Shown: positions 1-8,386, counted from the stretch's first letter. The stretch is 64,000 nt of DNA from Mycolicibacterium phocaicum (GCF_010731115.1 NZ_AP022616.1:124001-188000), one strand, 5' to 3'. Program-made: numbers and translations. The notes: a model not told the origin generated them from the letters alone.

Positions 1-621
1 TCATCCGATGACCTCGATGCCACCGTCCAGGCCGCGATCGATGCCCGATTCGAAAACACCGGTCAGGCATGCAATGCCGCGAAACGCATCATCATCGCCG
101 ATGAGCTCTACGACGAGTTCGTCGACAAGTTCACGAAACAGGTTATGGCCCAATCCGAGTCGCTGGCTCCGCTGTCCTCGGGCGCCGCCGCCGAGCGCCT
201 GGAACAGCAGGTCCAGCGCGCTGTCGGCGACGGGGCGACACTCGTCTGCGAAGGCAGCCGCCAGGGGGCGTACTTCCCGCCCGCTGTTCTGACCGGCGTA
301 GCGCCGACGTCGCCGTCGTCCAACGAGGAGCTGTTCGGTCCGGTGGCGACCGTGTATCGAGCGGCGTCCGAAGACGAGGCCATCGAGTTGGCGAACAACA
401 CGCCCTACGGATTGGGCTCGTACGTCTTCACCACGGACCCTGAGCAGGCGCTGCGGGTCGCCGACCAGATCGAGGCAGGCATGGTGTTCGTCAACGGCGT
501 CGGCCTCGACAGCATGGAACTGCCGTTCGGCGGCGTCAAGCGATCCGGCTTCGGACGCGAACTCGGCCGGGCGGGGATCGAAGAGTTCGCCAACAAGAAG
601 CTCATCCGCACCGTTCGTTAG
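1..621 (+). CDS. Aldehyde dehydrogenase, C-terminal part (gene begins before the window)
   Basis: The frame is open from base 1 and ends at TAG 619-621, giving about 206 residues. It begins just before the catalytic cysteine: the motif ENTGQAC puts the nucleophilic Cys at codon 70-72. Further on come EELFGP, NNTPYGLGSYVFT and LPFGGVKRSGFGRE, all standard for the C-terminal half of NAD(P)-dependent aldehyde dehydrogenases. The sequence looks closest to the succinate-semialdehyde dehydrogenase group, but substrate cannot be assigned. It lies 54 bp upstream of a zinc alcohol dehydrogenase on the same strand, so the pair probably oxidises an alcohol to an acid. The NAD-binding half lies outside the window. 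Confidence 0.93.
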   Translation, partial: SSDDLDATVQAAIDARFENTGQACNAAKRIIIADELYDEFVDKFTKQVMAQSESLAPLSSGAAAERLEQQVQRAVGDGATLVCEGSRQGAYFPPAVLTGVAPTSPSSNEELFGPVATVYRAASEDEAIELANNTPYGLGSYVFTTDPEQALRVADQIEAGMVFVNGVGLDSMELPFGGVKRSGFGRELGRAGIEEFANKKLIRTVR

Positions 622-675
622 ACCCCGCCCGCCACATCCGATTCGCCACATCCAGCACCTCTAAGGACATCTGCC

Positions 676-1791
676 ATGACCATCGAATTCGACGCCGCCG
701 TTTTCAGGACGCCGAACGCGCCGCTGACCATCGAAACCGTTTCGCTCCCATCGACCCCGCCGCCCGGCGACGTACTCGTGCGACTCAAGGCAAGTGGAGT
801 GTGCCACAGTGATTTTCACGTTCTTGCCGGTGAATGGGACGTCCCCACCCCGATGATTCTCGGCCACGAAGGGGCAGGTGTCATCGAGAGCGTGGGCGAA
901 GGGGTGACGACCCTGAAAACGGGCGATCACGTCGTGCTGTCCTGGACGCCCTCCTGTCGCCGGTGCCGGTACTGCATCAGTGGCCGGCCCGTCCTGTGCG
1001 ACATGGTCGCTCAACATTCGGCCAACCACCTGTCGTTCGACGGCCGGTCCCGGATCACCACGGCTGACGGCGCCGACGTCCTCAGCTTCGCCGGCGTCGG
1101 CACCTTCGGCCAGTACGCCATGGTGCCCGAATCTGGGGCGATCGCGATCCGCGAGGACGCCCCCTTCGAACAGTCGGCGCTGATCGGCTGCGCCGTCACC
1201 ACCGGTGTCGGCGCAGCGGTCAACACCGCCAAGGTGCGCCCAAGTGACACAGTGTTGGTCATCGGGTGCGGCGGCGTCGGGCTGAACGCGATTCAGGGCG
1301 CGCGCCTGGTCGGTGCACGGCAGATCATCGCCGCCGACATCTCCGACGAAAAGCTCAAGCAGGCACGGGTTTTCGGAGCCACCGACATCATCAACAGCGC
1401 CCAGGAGAATCTGGCGGACCGGATCGCGGAGCTCACCGACGGGCGTGGCGTCGAAGTGGCCATCGAGGCCATCGGCCTGCCGCAGACCATCGAAGCCGCC
1501 TACGCGGTCCTGGCCCGAGGTGGCACCGCTGTCGTCGCGGGGCAGGTGGCCGACGGCATGAAGGTCACAATCGATCCGTTCGTCATGTCGGATCAAGAGC
1601 TTTCCCTCATCGGCTCGAACTACGGCTCGAGCAAGCCCGCCACCGACTTCCCGCTGCTCGTCGAGCATTACATGCGGGGCCGCATTGATCTCGACTCACT
1701 GGTGACCCGGGTGATCGACCTGGCAGAGATCAATGACGCCTTCGACGAGATGAAGCGCGGCGTCGGCATCCGCTCGGTGATCAGGTTCTGA
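676..1791 (+). CDS. Zinc-dependent alcohol dehydrogenase (MDR family)
   Basis: 371 residues, full length for the class III-like branch of the medium-chain dehydrogenases. Catalytic zinc ligands are visible as Cys43 (GVCHSD), His64-Glu65 (GHEGAG) and Cys172. The structural zinc site is Cys94, 97, 100 and 108. The NAD-binding GCGGVG motif is at 197-202. It should oxidise an alcohol whose aldehyde is passed to the aldehyde dehydrogenase encoded just upstream. Its TGA stop overlaps the ATG of the following permease (TGATG at 1789-1793), so the two are translationally coupled. Substrate is unknown; co-location with an amine-type permease suggests an amino alcohol, which is inference only. Confidence 0.92.
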   Translation: MTIEFDAAVFRTPNAPLTIETVSLPSTPPPGDVLVRLKASGVCHSDFHVLAGEWDVPTPMILGHEGAGVIESVGEGVTTLKTGDHVVLSWTPSCRRCRYCISGRPVLCDMVAQHSANHLSFDGRSRITTADGADVLSFAGVGTFGQYAMVPESGAIAIREDAPFEQSALIGCAVTTGVGAAVNTAKVRPSDTVLVIGCGGVGLNAIQGARLVGARQIIAADISDEKLKQARVFGATDIINSAQENLADRIAELTDGRGVEVAIEAIGLPQTIEAAYAVLARGGTAVVAGQVADGMKVTIDPFVMSDQELSLIGSNYGSSKPATDFPLLVEHYMRGRIDLDSLVTRVIDLAEINDAFDEMKRGVGIRSVIRF

Positions 1792-3197
1792 TGATGGACA
1801 TCACCACCAGCGCGAACACCGCTGAGCCCGGTACTACGCCCCGGCTGAGCGGCAAGCTCGGCGTCGGCTCGATCTCCCTCATGATCATCGCCGGGGCCGC
1901 CCCGCTCTGCGTGGTCGGCGGGCCGATGGTGCTGGGCCTGGCCTTGGGCAACGGCGCAGGCCTGCCCATCGGCTACGTGGCGACCCTCGTCGTCCTGCTG
2001 CTCTTCGTCATCGGCTTCACGACGATGACACCGTTCGTTCGCTCGGCGGGGGCGTTCTACTCTTACGTGCACGCGGGCCTGGGCCGAGCTGCCGGAATCG
2101 GCACCGGCTATCTGGCAATGCTGTCGTATACGTGCATCTTCATCGGGCTGTTCATTCTGTTCGGGACCGGTGTCGACGCGCTGGTGAAGTCCTACGGCGG
2201 ACCCGCGTCGCCATGGTGGCTGTGGGCCGGGGTGGGACTGGCGCTGACGTTGTTCCTGGGCTACCGGGACGTCGAGCTGTCCGGCAAGGTCCTGGGTGTC
2301 CTCCTGGTCGCCGAGGTGAGCATCGTTCTCGCACTGGACTTTTGGATCGTTGCGCGCGGCGGTGGACCGGAAGGCCTGTCCGGTGGGATCTTCTCTCTGA
2401 AGACGATATTCACCGGTGCACCCGGGGTGGGCCTCATCTTCGCCGTGCTGAGCTTCATCGGCATCGAGGCGGCGGCGGTGTTCCGGGACGAGGCACGCGA
2501 TCCCGCCCGGACGGTACGCCGAGCCACGGTCATTTCGGTGGTCGTGGTGGGACTCTTCTACACCTTCACCTCGTGGGCGGTGATCAGCGGAGTCGGCGAC
2601 AGTCGAGTTGTCCAGGCCGCGGCAGCCGACCCCGAGGGCCTGTTCTCCGCTGTGGCGCTGCAGTACCTCGGACGCGTCGGTGCCGACCTGACCGTGGCGA
2701 TGTTCGTCACCAGCACCTTCGCGGCCGCCTTGACGTGGCACAACATCCTCGCCCGTTACACCTTCTCCCTGGCGTCCCGGGGTCTGTTGCCGACCCCGCT
2801 GTCGGCGAGCCACCCGAAGCACGGCTCGCCGCACCGCGGAGCGGTGGCCGTCGCGGTCGTCACCGGCGCCGTGCTGGCCGGCGGCATCGTGATCGGGCTG
2901 GACCCGATGAGCGAAATCTACACGTGGACATCGGGTCTGGGGTCGATCGGATACGTCGTGCTGCTCATCCTCACCTGCTCGTCGGTGCTGGCGTTCTTCC
3001 GTCGCGAGCCGCACGGGGCGCCGGTGACTCGGACACTGATCGCGCCACTGCTCGGCATGGTGGGGCTGGTCGCCATCCTGGCGATCATGCTGCTCAATCT
3101 CGATCTGCTCGCCGGGAACAGTCGCGTGGTCTCGGTCGTCATCATTGTTTCCCTGATCGCCGCCTTCGCGCTCGGACCCGTTGTGGGGAAGCTCTGA
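1791..3197 (+). CDS. APC-family amino acid/amine permease, last 8 codons displaced by an IS element
   Basis: 468 residues with about 12 hydrophobic segments. The N-terminal motif GAAPLCVVGG and the helix containing GIEAAAVFRDEARDP are typical of the amino acid-polyamine-organocation superfamily, so it is a cytoplasmic-membrane importer of an amino acid or amine. ATG 1791 and ATG 1794 are both possible starts. The TGA stop at 3195-3197 is the terminal TGA of an IS3-family element. Joining the flanks across the element (one copy of the CTC target duplication) restores eight more codons, LPASGRQE, and a TAG at 4569-4571. The ancestral protein would have been 476 residues. Loss of eight C-terminal residues need not abolish function. 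Confidence 0.9.
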   Translation: MMDITTSANTAEPGTTPRLSGKLGVGSISLMIIAGAAPLCVVGGPMVLGLALGNGAGLPIGYVATLVVLLLFVIGFTTMTPFVRSAGAFYSYVHAGLGRAAGIGTGYLAMLSYTCIFIGLFILFGTGVDALVKSYGGPASPWWLWAGVGLALTLFLGYRDVELSGKVLGVLLVAEVSIVLALDFWIVARGGGPEGLSGGIFSLKTIFTGAPGVGLIFAVLSFIGIEAAAVFRDEARDPARTVRRATVISVVVVGLFYTFTSWAVISGVGDSRVVQAAAADPEGLFSAVALQYLGRVGADLTVAMFVTSTFAAALTWHNILARYTFSLASRGLLPTPLSASHPKHGSPHRGAVAVAVVTGAVLAGGIVIGLDPMSEIYTWTSGLGSIGYVVLLILTCSSVLAFFRREPHGAPVTRTLIAPLLGMVGLVAILAIMLLNLDLLAGNSRVVSVVIIVSLIAAFALGPVVGKL

Positions 3198-3222
3198 AAC
3201 GCCCTGGGTCCGCCGGAGGCTC
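3195..3222. repeat. Left terminal inverted repeat of the IS3-family element
   Basis: Pairs with 4514-4541 in inverted orientation. The outer 13 bases (TGAAACGCCCTGG) and inner 10 bases (CCGGAGGCTC) match exactly; the five bases between them do not. Confidence 0.93.
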
Positions 3223-3225
3223 GGG

Positions 3226-4071
3226 CTATTGGATTTCGACCAGGGTTTGGCCGCTCCGTTGGGCATCGTAGAACGCGGCTTCGTACTCTGCCGGAGGTAG
3301 GTCGCCGAGGTAGCCGTGCAGGCGGCTGGTGTTGTGCCAGTGCACCCAGCCCAGGGTGGCCAGCTCGACATCCTCGACGGTCTTCCACGGCCCGGTGTGA
3401 GCTGGCCCGTAGATCAATTCGGCCTTGTAGTAGCCGTTCACCGTCTCGGCCAAGGCGTTATCGAAACTGTCCCCGACGGTGCCGATTGACGGGACTGCGC
3501 CGATCTCGGCGAGCCGTTCGCCGTACCGGATGGAGGTGAACTGAGATCCGGCATCGGAGTGACATACCAAGTGCGGCAACAGCTTTCCGCGTGACCAGCG
3601 GGCCATCTCGATCGCATCGAGCACCATCGTGGTGCGCATGTGCGAAGCCACCCGCCACCCGACGATCATCCGGCTGAACGCATCGATAAGGAAGCAGACG
3701 TAGGCCACCCCGGCCCAGGTCGGCACGAACGTCAGATCGGTCACCCACAACTGATTTGGTGCGCTTGCGGTGAACTGGCGTTTGACCAGATCTGGGTGCC
3801 GGGCCGCGCCAGGATCCGGTTTGGTGGTGCGCACTTGTTTACCGCGCCGGGCCCCGCAGATCCCGTTGGCCCGCATCAGCCGGGCCACCTGGTCGCGACC
3901 CACGTCATGGCCGGCCCTACGGGCGGCCTTGTAGAGCTTGCGGGCCCCATAGACCCGGTAGTTGTTCTCCCACAGCGTCACCAGGGCCGGACCCAGCACC
4001 GCGTCGCGGCAGGCCCGCGGCGACGGTGGGCGAGTTTTGGCGTCGTAGTAGGTGCTCGGGGCCACCGACAC
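3226..4071 (-). CDS. IS3-family transposase OrfB (DDE catalytic part)
   Basis: From the first ATG the protein has 281 residues; the frame is open further upstream to beyond the orfA stop (TAA at 4143-4145). The usual product is therefore an OrfAB fusion made by -1 frameshifting, whose junction would read ...GAR-PPTPQVIAFID... The rve integrase core is clear: VTDLTFVPTWAGVAYVCFLID with the first Asp, VCHSDAGSQFTS with the second, and NALAETVNGYYKAELI with the Glu. No classical A6G slippery run is present; the best candidate I see is GTTTCTTC (complement of 4176-4183), which is inference. Confidence 0.93.
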   Translation of the reverse strand: MSVAPSTYYDAKTRPPSPRACRDAVLGPALVTLWENNYRVYGARKLYKAARRAGHDVGRDQVARLMRANGICGARRGKQVRTTKPDPGAARHPDLVKRQFTASAPNQLWVTDLTFVPTWAGVAYVCFLIDAFSRMIVGWRVASHMRTTMVLDAIEMARWSRGKLLPHLVCHSDAGSQFTSIRYGERLAEIGAVPSIGTVGDSFDNALAETVNGYYKAELIYGPAHTGPWKTVEDVELATLGWVHWHNTSRLHGYLGDLPPAEYEAAFYDAQRSGQTLVEIQ

Positions 4072-4142
4072 CCCTGCGGTGCGCAGGACGGTGCAGATGG
4101 GCTCGACCCCGAACTCGGCGCGATTCGCGTCGATGAACGCGA

Positions 4143-4487
4143 TTACCTGCGGTGTTGGCGGTCGAGCTCCGCCCCGAAGAAACTCGCCGCTCGTTTCAGA
4201 ATCTCGTTGGCCCGCTTGAGTTCTCGATTCTCCTGCTCAAGATCTCTAATCCGTTGCGACTCACCCGAACTCACCCCGGGCGCGTGACCGTCATCGATAT
4301 CGGCCTGACGCACCCACGAGCGGACCGACTCAATCCCGTAGCCGAGCTGGCGCGCCACCCGCGACACCGTGCCCTGCTCGGTACCCAACTCCTGCCGCAG
4401 CGTCCGCACCATACGCACCGCGGCGGCCTTCTCCTCCGGGCTGTAGCGACGTGCCGTGGGCTTGCCTGGCGACTGTTCTTTCGGCAT
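4143..4487 (-). CDS. IS3-family transposase OrfA (helix-turn-helix part)
   Basis: 114 residues. The N-terminal half is an HTH_Tnp_1 domain (RRYSPEEKAAAVRMV, then VARQLGYGIESVRSWVRQADID). A leucine-zipper-like segment follows (RIRDLEQENRELKRANEILKRAASFF), as in OrfA of IS6110 and relatives. It binds the terminal repeats and is the N-terminal part of the OrfAB transposase. It ends at a TAA inside the orfB frame, offset by -1. Confidence 0.93.
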   Translation of the reverse strand: MPKEQSPGKPTARRYSPEEKAAAVRMVRTLRQELGTEQGTVSRVARQLGYGIESVRSWVRQADIDDGHAPGVSSGESQRIRDLEQENRELKRANEILKRAASFFGAELDRQHRR

Positions 4488-4542
4488 TCCTGCATCCTCG
4501 TTTCCAAGGTCAGGAGCCTCCGGGATTTCCAGGGCGTTTCAC

Positions 4543-4567
4543 TCCTGCCGGCCTCGGGCCGGCAGGA
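4543..4567. terminator. Hairpin at the ancestral permease 3' end, beside the IS target site
   Basis: TCCTGCCGGCC and GGCCGGCAGGA form a perfect 11-bp stem with a TCG loop. In the pre-insertion gene this sequence coded for the last eight permease residues, with the stop codon just after it. The IS3 element lies at the base of the stem. It may be a terminator or attenuator, or simply a palindromic insertion target; there is no U-run. Confidence 0.5.
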
Positions 4568-4613
4568 ATAGCGAAACTGCCGAACCACGAATCCCACTGA
4601 AAGACAGCGAAAA

Positions 4614-5693
4614 ATGACACAACGAATCGCGATGGTGGGCCTCGGCGCCACGGGCCGCGCCATGGCGCAATCCCTGCTGCAGCGCACCGACGTCGAGATC
4701 GTCGGTGCGGCCGACCGCAATCCCGAGGTGATCGGCACCGACCTCGGCACGCTGGTCGCTAGCGCGGCGACCGGCGTGACCGTCGTCGATGATCCCGCGA
4801 GTCTGCCCCCGGCCGACCTGGCGATCGTCGCGACGACGTCGGATCTGAACCACGTGGCCGCCACCCTCGTGCCGCTACTTGAGCGTGGGTACAACGTGAT
4901 GAGTATCTGCGAGGAACTGGCGTACCCGTGGTCGAGTCACCCCGAGATCTCGCGTCGTCTCGATGACACCGCCAAAGCGCACGGCGTGACCGTGCTGGGC
5001 ACCGGCGCCAATCCCGGTGTCCTCATGGACACCCTGCCGCTGCTGCTGACCGCTCTCACTCAGCGCGTCGATCGCGTGATCATCCGCCGTCGCACCAACA
5101 TGTCGCGGTACGGGGCGATCCTGTCGAAGTTCGGCATGGGACTGACGCCCGCGCAGTTCGCCGCCGCACAGGAATCCGGAGAGGTGGTCGGCCACTACGG
5201 TTTCGAACAATCGATCAGCGCGCTGGCGAGCGGCCTTGGCTGGACCCTGGACGCGATCGAGGTTGGCCGGGTGTCGCCCGCGGTGGTCAGCGAGATCACT
5301 CGCGTCGGCGAACACGTCACCGTCGAACGTGGCCAGATCGCGGCCGTCACCCACGCCGCCCGCGGATTGTGCGGCGGCCGTGCGGTGATCGACCTGGAGA
5401 TCATGTTCGGCTTCTTCGACCCGAGTGACGCGCTCACCGCGGGTGACGATTGCCGCATCGAAGGCGCTGACCAGGTGATCGAACTGACATCGCTGACCGG
5501 CTTCGAGTCCTTCGTCAGCACCATCGCGGCGGCGGTCAATGCCGTGACGGCGGTGATCGACGCGCCCAGCGGATTCCTGTCCATGGGAGACCTGCCCGCC
5601 CGCACGCTGGCATCGAAAGGTGCGCGGCTGCGTGAAGCATCTGGACTCTCGCCGATGGTGCAACATGCACCGCCCGCCCGCTCGATTGGTTGA
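4614..5693 (+). CDS. DapB-like NAD(P)-dependent dehydrogenase (2,4-diaminopentanoate dehydrogenase-like)
   Basis: 359 residues. The N-terminus is a Rossmann fold (GLGATGRA at about residues 9-16), as in dihydrodipicolinate reductase and 2,4-diaminopentanoate dehydrogenase. The segment CEELAYPW followed by GTGANPGVLMDTLPLLLTAL is shared with the latter group. This suggests oxidation or reduction at an amine or imine carbon. It lies in line with the upstream permease and dehydrogenases and, before the IS insertion, would have followed the permease stop by about 40 bp. Expression may now depend on transcription crossing the element. Substrate unknown. Confidence 0.82.
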   Translation: MTQRIAMVGLGATGRAMAQSLLQRTDVEIVGAADRNPEVIGTDLGTLVASAATGVTVVDDPASLPPADLAIVATTSDLNHVAATLVPLLERGYNVMSICEELAYPWSSHPEISRRLDDTAKAHGVTVLGTGANPGVLMDTLPLLLTALTQRVDRVIIRRRTNMSRYGAILSKFGMGLTPAQFAAAQESGEVVGHYGFEQSISALASGLGWTLDAIEVGRVSPAVVSEITRVGEHVTVERGQIAAVTHAARGLCGGRAVIDLEIMFGFFDPSDALTAGDDCRIEGADQVIELTSLTGFESFVSTIAAAVNAVTAVIDAPSGFLSMGDLPARTLASKGARLREASGLSPMVQHAPPARSIG

Positions 5694-5798
5694 GAGGTGC
5701 CATGGCACATGACCGGGCCCAGCGGCAATAGTGAGATGAACGCCACACCAGCAGCTCGGCGTCTCCCCAAAGTTCAATTCGCAGAAAGAGATAACGCG

Positions 5799-6659
5799 AT
5801 GACCACCGCTGTTTCGAACCTCAGGAAGCTTCCTCACACCGCGGATGTCGCGGAGATCCGCGCCGTCGTCGCCGAGGACGGTGGGGTGATCATCGAGGGC
5901 CTGCTGACCCCTGAGCAGGTCACCCGATTCAACGCCGAGATCGAGGGCCCCCTCACCGCGCTGACTCCCGGCGGCAAGCACGAGCTCGAGATCGTCAACG
6001 AGTTCCACGGCGCCAACACCAAGCGCCTGACGAACCTGGTCACCCACAGCCCGGTCTTCCGCAACGAGATCATCAACCACGACCTGGTGCACGCCCTGTG
6101 TGATGCGACCTTCCTCGAGGAATCGGGCACGTACTGGATGACCACCGCCCAGGTGATCGAGATCGGCCCCGGCAACCGCCCGCAGTTCCTGCACCGCGAC
6201 CTCGAGAACTGGTACCCCTTCGTCGGCATGGGCCCCGCCGGCCCGGAGATCACCCTCAACTTCCTTATCGCCCTCACCGACTTCACCGAGGAGAACGGCG
6301 CCACCCGCGTCATCCCCGGCAGCCACAAGTGGCCCGATTTCCAGGACCGCGGGACGCCCGAGCAGACGGTCCCCGCGATCATGAACGCCGGCGATGCCCT
6401 CTTCTTCAGCGGCAAGACCGCACACGGCGGTGGCGCCAACGTCACCTCCGATGAGTACCGCCGCGCGGTGTCTTTCGCGTTCAACCCGGGCTTCCTGGTC
6501 GGGGAGGAGGCCTACCCGTTCCTGGTCGACCGGGAGGTGGTGAAGACCCTGCCGGAGCGCGTCCAGCGCATCCTAGGCTTCCGCTCGCAGTACCCCACGG
6601 GCTCGCCCGGCCTGTGGATGGTCGACTACCGCGAACTCGCCGATCACCTCGGTCTGTAA
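5799..6659 (+). CDS. Phytanoyl-CoA dioxygenase (PhyH) family Fe(II)/2-oxoglutarate oxygenase
   Basis: 286 residues from ATG 5799, chosen over an in-frame ATG at 5697 because AGAAAGAG lies just upstream and the extra 34 residues have no family character. Iron ligands of the double-stranded beta-helix are His132-x-Asp134 (FLHRD) and His209 (KTAHGG), with Arg221/222 near the expected 2-oxoglutarate position. ATRVIPGSHKW is a typical PhyH segment. It should hydroxylate a small molecule in the cytoplasm using O2 and 2-oxoglutarate. Being in the same run as amine-type dehydrogenases, it probably performs the first oxidation of the substrate; this is inference. Confidence 0.87.
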   Translation: MTTAVSNLRKLPHTADVAEIRAVVAEDGGVIIEGLLTPEQVTRFNAEIEGPLTALTPGGKHELEIVNEFHGANTKRLTNLVTHSPVFRNEIINHDLVHALCDATFLEESGTYWMTTAQVIEIGPGNRPQFLHRDLENWYPFVGMGPAGPEITLNFLIALTDFTEENGATRVIPGSHKWPDFQDRGTPEQTVPAIMNAGDALFFSGKTAHGGGANVTSDEYRRAVSFAFNPGFLVGEEAYPFLVDREVVKTLPERVQRILGFRSQYPTGSPGLWMVDYRELADHLGL

Positions 6660-6675
6660 GCGGCAGACTGTTGCC

Positions 6676-7908
6676 ATGACACCGGATCAGCTGTGGCCCG
6701 ATGCATCCGATCCGGTCCGCCGGCTGATCCGGGAACTCGCTGAGTCGATGCTGACGAGGTCCGGCGAAGTGGTCGCCGATCTGACCGCGGCGTCCCTTCG
6801 CGACTCGCGGTACCGGGCGATCGCCGACGACCCGGTACTCGCGGAGGCCGACGCGAGCCTGACGGTCGCCAACCTCAAGCATTGGCTGACATCCAACATC
6901 GCCGAACCGGGTCGCCGGGTCGCTCCCGCGACGGGAAGCGCCATGCGCACCTACGCACGTGATGTGGTCCTGCGTGGCCTGACGACCGACGATGTCGCAT
7001 CGTGGCGATCTGCTCAACGTGTCGGGTGGAAATGGTGGCTGGCCGCTTGCTTCAAGGCGACCGACGATGCGGAACAACTCCGTGAACTCATCGAGATCAC
7101 GGGCAATTCACTTGCCACATTCGTCGACGATTCCATCGAGGAACTGGCGGCACACGTGGGCCGCGTCCGCGAGGAGTTCGCCGGTGGCTCACAGCTGCAG
7201 CGCTACGCCACTGTCGAATTGCTGCTCCAGGGCGCGGACATCGCACCGTCGCGTGCCGAAGCGCAGCTGGGCTACGCGCTGACCGGTTCTCACATCGGCG
7301 TCGTGGTCTGGGTGGATTCGGAGCAGGACGTCGGCTTGCTCGAGCGCGCCAGTGAACAGGTGATGCGGGCGTGCGACGCGGACCGGCGACTGACGGTGGT
7401 CGCCGGTACTGCCGCGTTGTGGCTGTGGATCCCGGCGAAGGCAACGCCAACAGCTGCTGATCTCGCCGAGCGCCTGGGACGACGGCCTGGTGTGCGCGTG
7501 GCTCTGGGCCGCCCGGCCGCGGGCATGAGCGGCTTTCGGCGCACACATATGGATGCCGCTGCAGCGCAACGGCTTCTGGCCCGCCTGGACTCCGGGCTGT
7601 CCATCGTGCGCTACGAGGACGTCCACCTGGTGGACCTGCTGTCGACGGATCTGGCGTCCGCCGACCAGTTCGTCGCGGACGTGCTCGGTGAATTGAAAGA
7701 TGCCAGCCCGGTGCTGCACCAGACGGTGCTGACATACGTGGACGAGGGACTCAACCGCACGAGCACCGCCGAACGGCTGTACACCCATCGGAACACCATC
7801 GACCGGCGTCTCGCCCGCATCGACGAATTGCTGCCGAAACCCTTCGCGCGCAACCCGATCGAGGTGACTGCGGCCCTCACATTGCTCAGTGTGCGCGGGG
7901 GCCACTGA
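6676..7908 (+). CDS. PucR/CdaR-type transcriptional regulator
   Basis: 410 residues. The C-terminus carries the PucR HTH_30 domain: LHQTVLTYVDEGLNRTSTAERLYTHRNTIDRRLARIDELL at about 348-390. The middle matches the GGDEF-like domain common in this family. PucR-type proteins usually sense a metabolite of the pathway they adjoin (purines, sugars, amines). It follows the PhyH gene by 16 bp, so it is probably cotranscribed and autoregulated with the cluster. Its last 23 bases overlap the 3' end of the convergent cupin gene. Confidence 0.9.
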   Translation: MTPDQLWPDASDPVRRLIRELAESMLTRSGEVVADLTAASLRDSRYRAIADDPVLAEADASLTVANLKHWLTSNIAEPGRRVAPATGSAMRTYARDVVLRGLTTDDVASWRSAQRVGWKWWLAACFKATDDAEQLRELIEITGNSLATFVDDSIEELAAHVGRVREEFAGGSQLQRYATVELLLQGADIAPSRAEAQLGYALTGSHIGVVVWVDSEQDVGLLERASEQVMRACDADRRLTVVAGTAALWLWIPAKATPTAADLAERLGRRPGVRVALGRPAAGMSGFRRTHMDAAAAQRLLARLDSGLSIVRYEDVHLVDLLSTDLASADQFVADVLGELKDASPVLHQTVLTYVDEGLNRTSTAERLYTHRNTIDRRLARIDELLPKPFARNPIEVTAALTLLSVRGGH

Positions 7909-8338
7909 CTCCGACGAACTGCCCGCGACGCGGGATCGTGGACACCAGGCGACGACCCACCCGCGTCGCGACGCGCCCCACCCGGATCAGCAGCGTAGGG
8001 AGCGGGGTGCGCAGAGTGGCGTGCTTGCGGACGTAGTCCGGGACGTGCCATCGGTAGGTGGTACCGGCGGCAAAAACCGCGGAATCGCCCGCCCGGAGCC
8101 AGGTTCCGGTCTCTGGGTCGCCGATGCGGACCTCGCCGGCGACGATGTGCACCGTCTCCTCTACGACGAAGGTCCAGTCGAAGGTGCCGGCCGAGCAGTC
8201 CCAGATATAGAACTCGACTGCCGAGTCGCCACTGGTGTGCCAGCGCCGCGACCGTGCCCGTGGCTTGCCGTCGACGACCCATGACGGATCGATCGGGCTA
8301 TCTGCCAGGTCGTGATCCTGTGCGAATGCTGACTGCAT
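7886..8338 (-). CDS. Cupin-domain protein, DUF861/EutQ-like
   Basis: 150 residues. The pattern GTFDWTFVVEETVHIVAGEV...LRAGDSAVFAAGTTYRWHVPDYVRKHA is that of the cupin_3 (DUF861) group, which includes EutQ and (S)-ureidoglycine aminohydrolase relatives. It is a small beta-barrel, probably metal binding, with His in VHIV and the Glu pair before it. It is convergent with the PucR gene and overlaps its 3' end, so it may or may not belong to the amine/alcohol pathway. Enzymatic role not assignable. Confidence 0.8.
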   Translation of the reverse strand: MQSAFAQDHDLADSPIDPSWVVDGKPRARSRRWHTSGDSAVEFYIWDCSAGTFDWTFVVEETVHIVAGEVRIGDPETGTWLRAGDSAVFAAGTTYRWHVPDYVRKHATLRTPLPTLLIRVGRVATRVGRRLVSTIPRRGQFVGVSGPRAH

Positions 8339-8386
8339 GCTGGGAAATCGTAGCGGTGTGCAGGATTGGCCGGGGTCAGTTTTGGG

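Larger units (their letters stand above)
3195..4541 (-). mobile_element. IS3-family insertion sequence, 1347 bp, intact
   Basis: The ends are inverted repeats of 28 bp, 3195-3222 and 4514-4541, matching at 23 positions with one 5-base mismatched block. They begin TGAAACGCCCTGG and end with TCA, the TGA...TCA pattern of the IS3 family. A 3-bp target duplication, CTC, flanks it at 3192-3194 and 4542-4544. It carries overlapping orfA and orfB on the minus strand in the usual -1 arrangement. Both frames are undamaged and the duplication is perfect, so the insertion looks recent and the element may still be mobile. The transposase resembles that of IS6110. Confidence 0.95.

Noticed and set aside
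1668..3371. 567-codon minus-strand frame opposite the APC permease and running into the IS
   Set aside because: Antisense shadow with His/Arg/Asp-rich composition. It crosses the IS boundary, which no ancestral gene could do.
3640..4287. 215-codon plus-strand frame inside the IS3 element
   Set aside because: Antisense to OrfB/OrfA, with a composition typical of shadow frames.
7886..8338. Cupin as (S)-ureidoglycine aminohydrolase linked to the ureide operon
   Set aside because: It belongs to the DUF861-like cupins but is single-domain and lies 18 kb from the ureide operon. Nothing specific supports that reaction.
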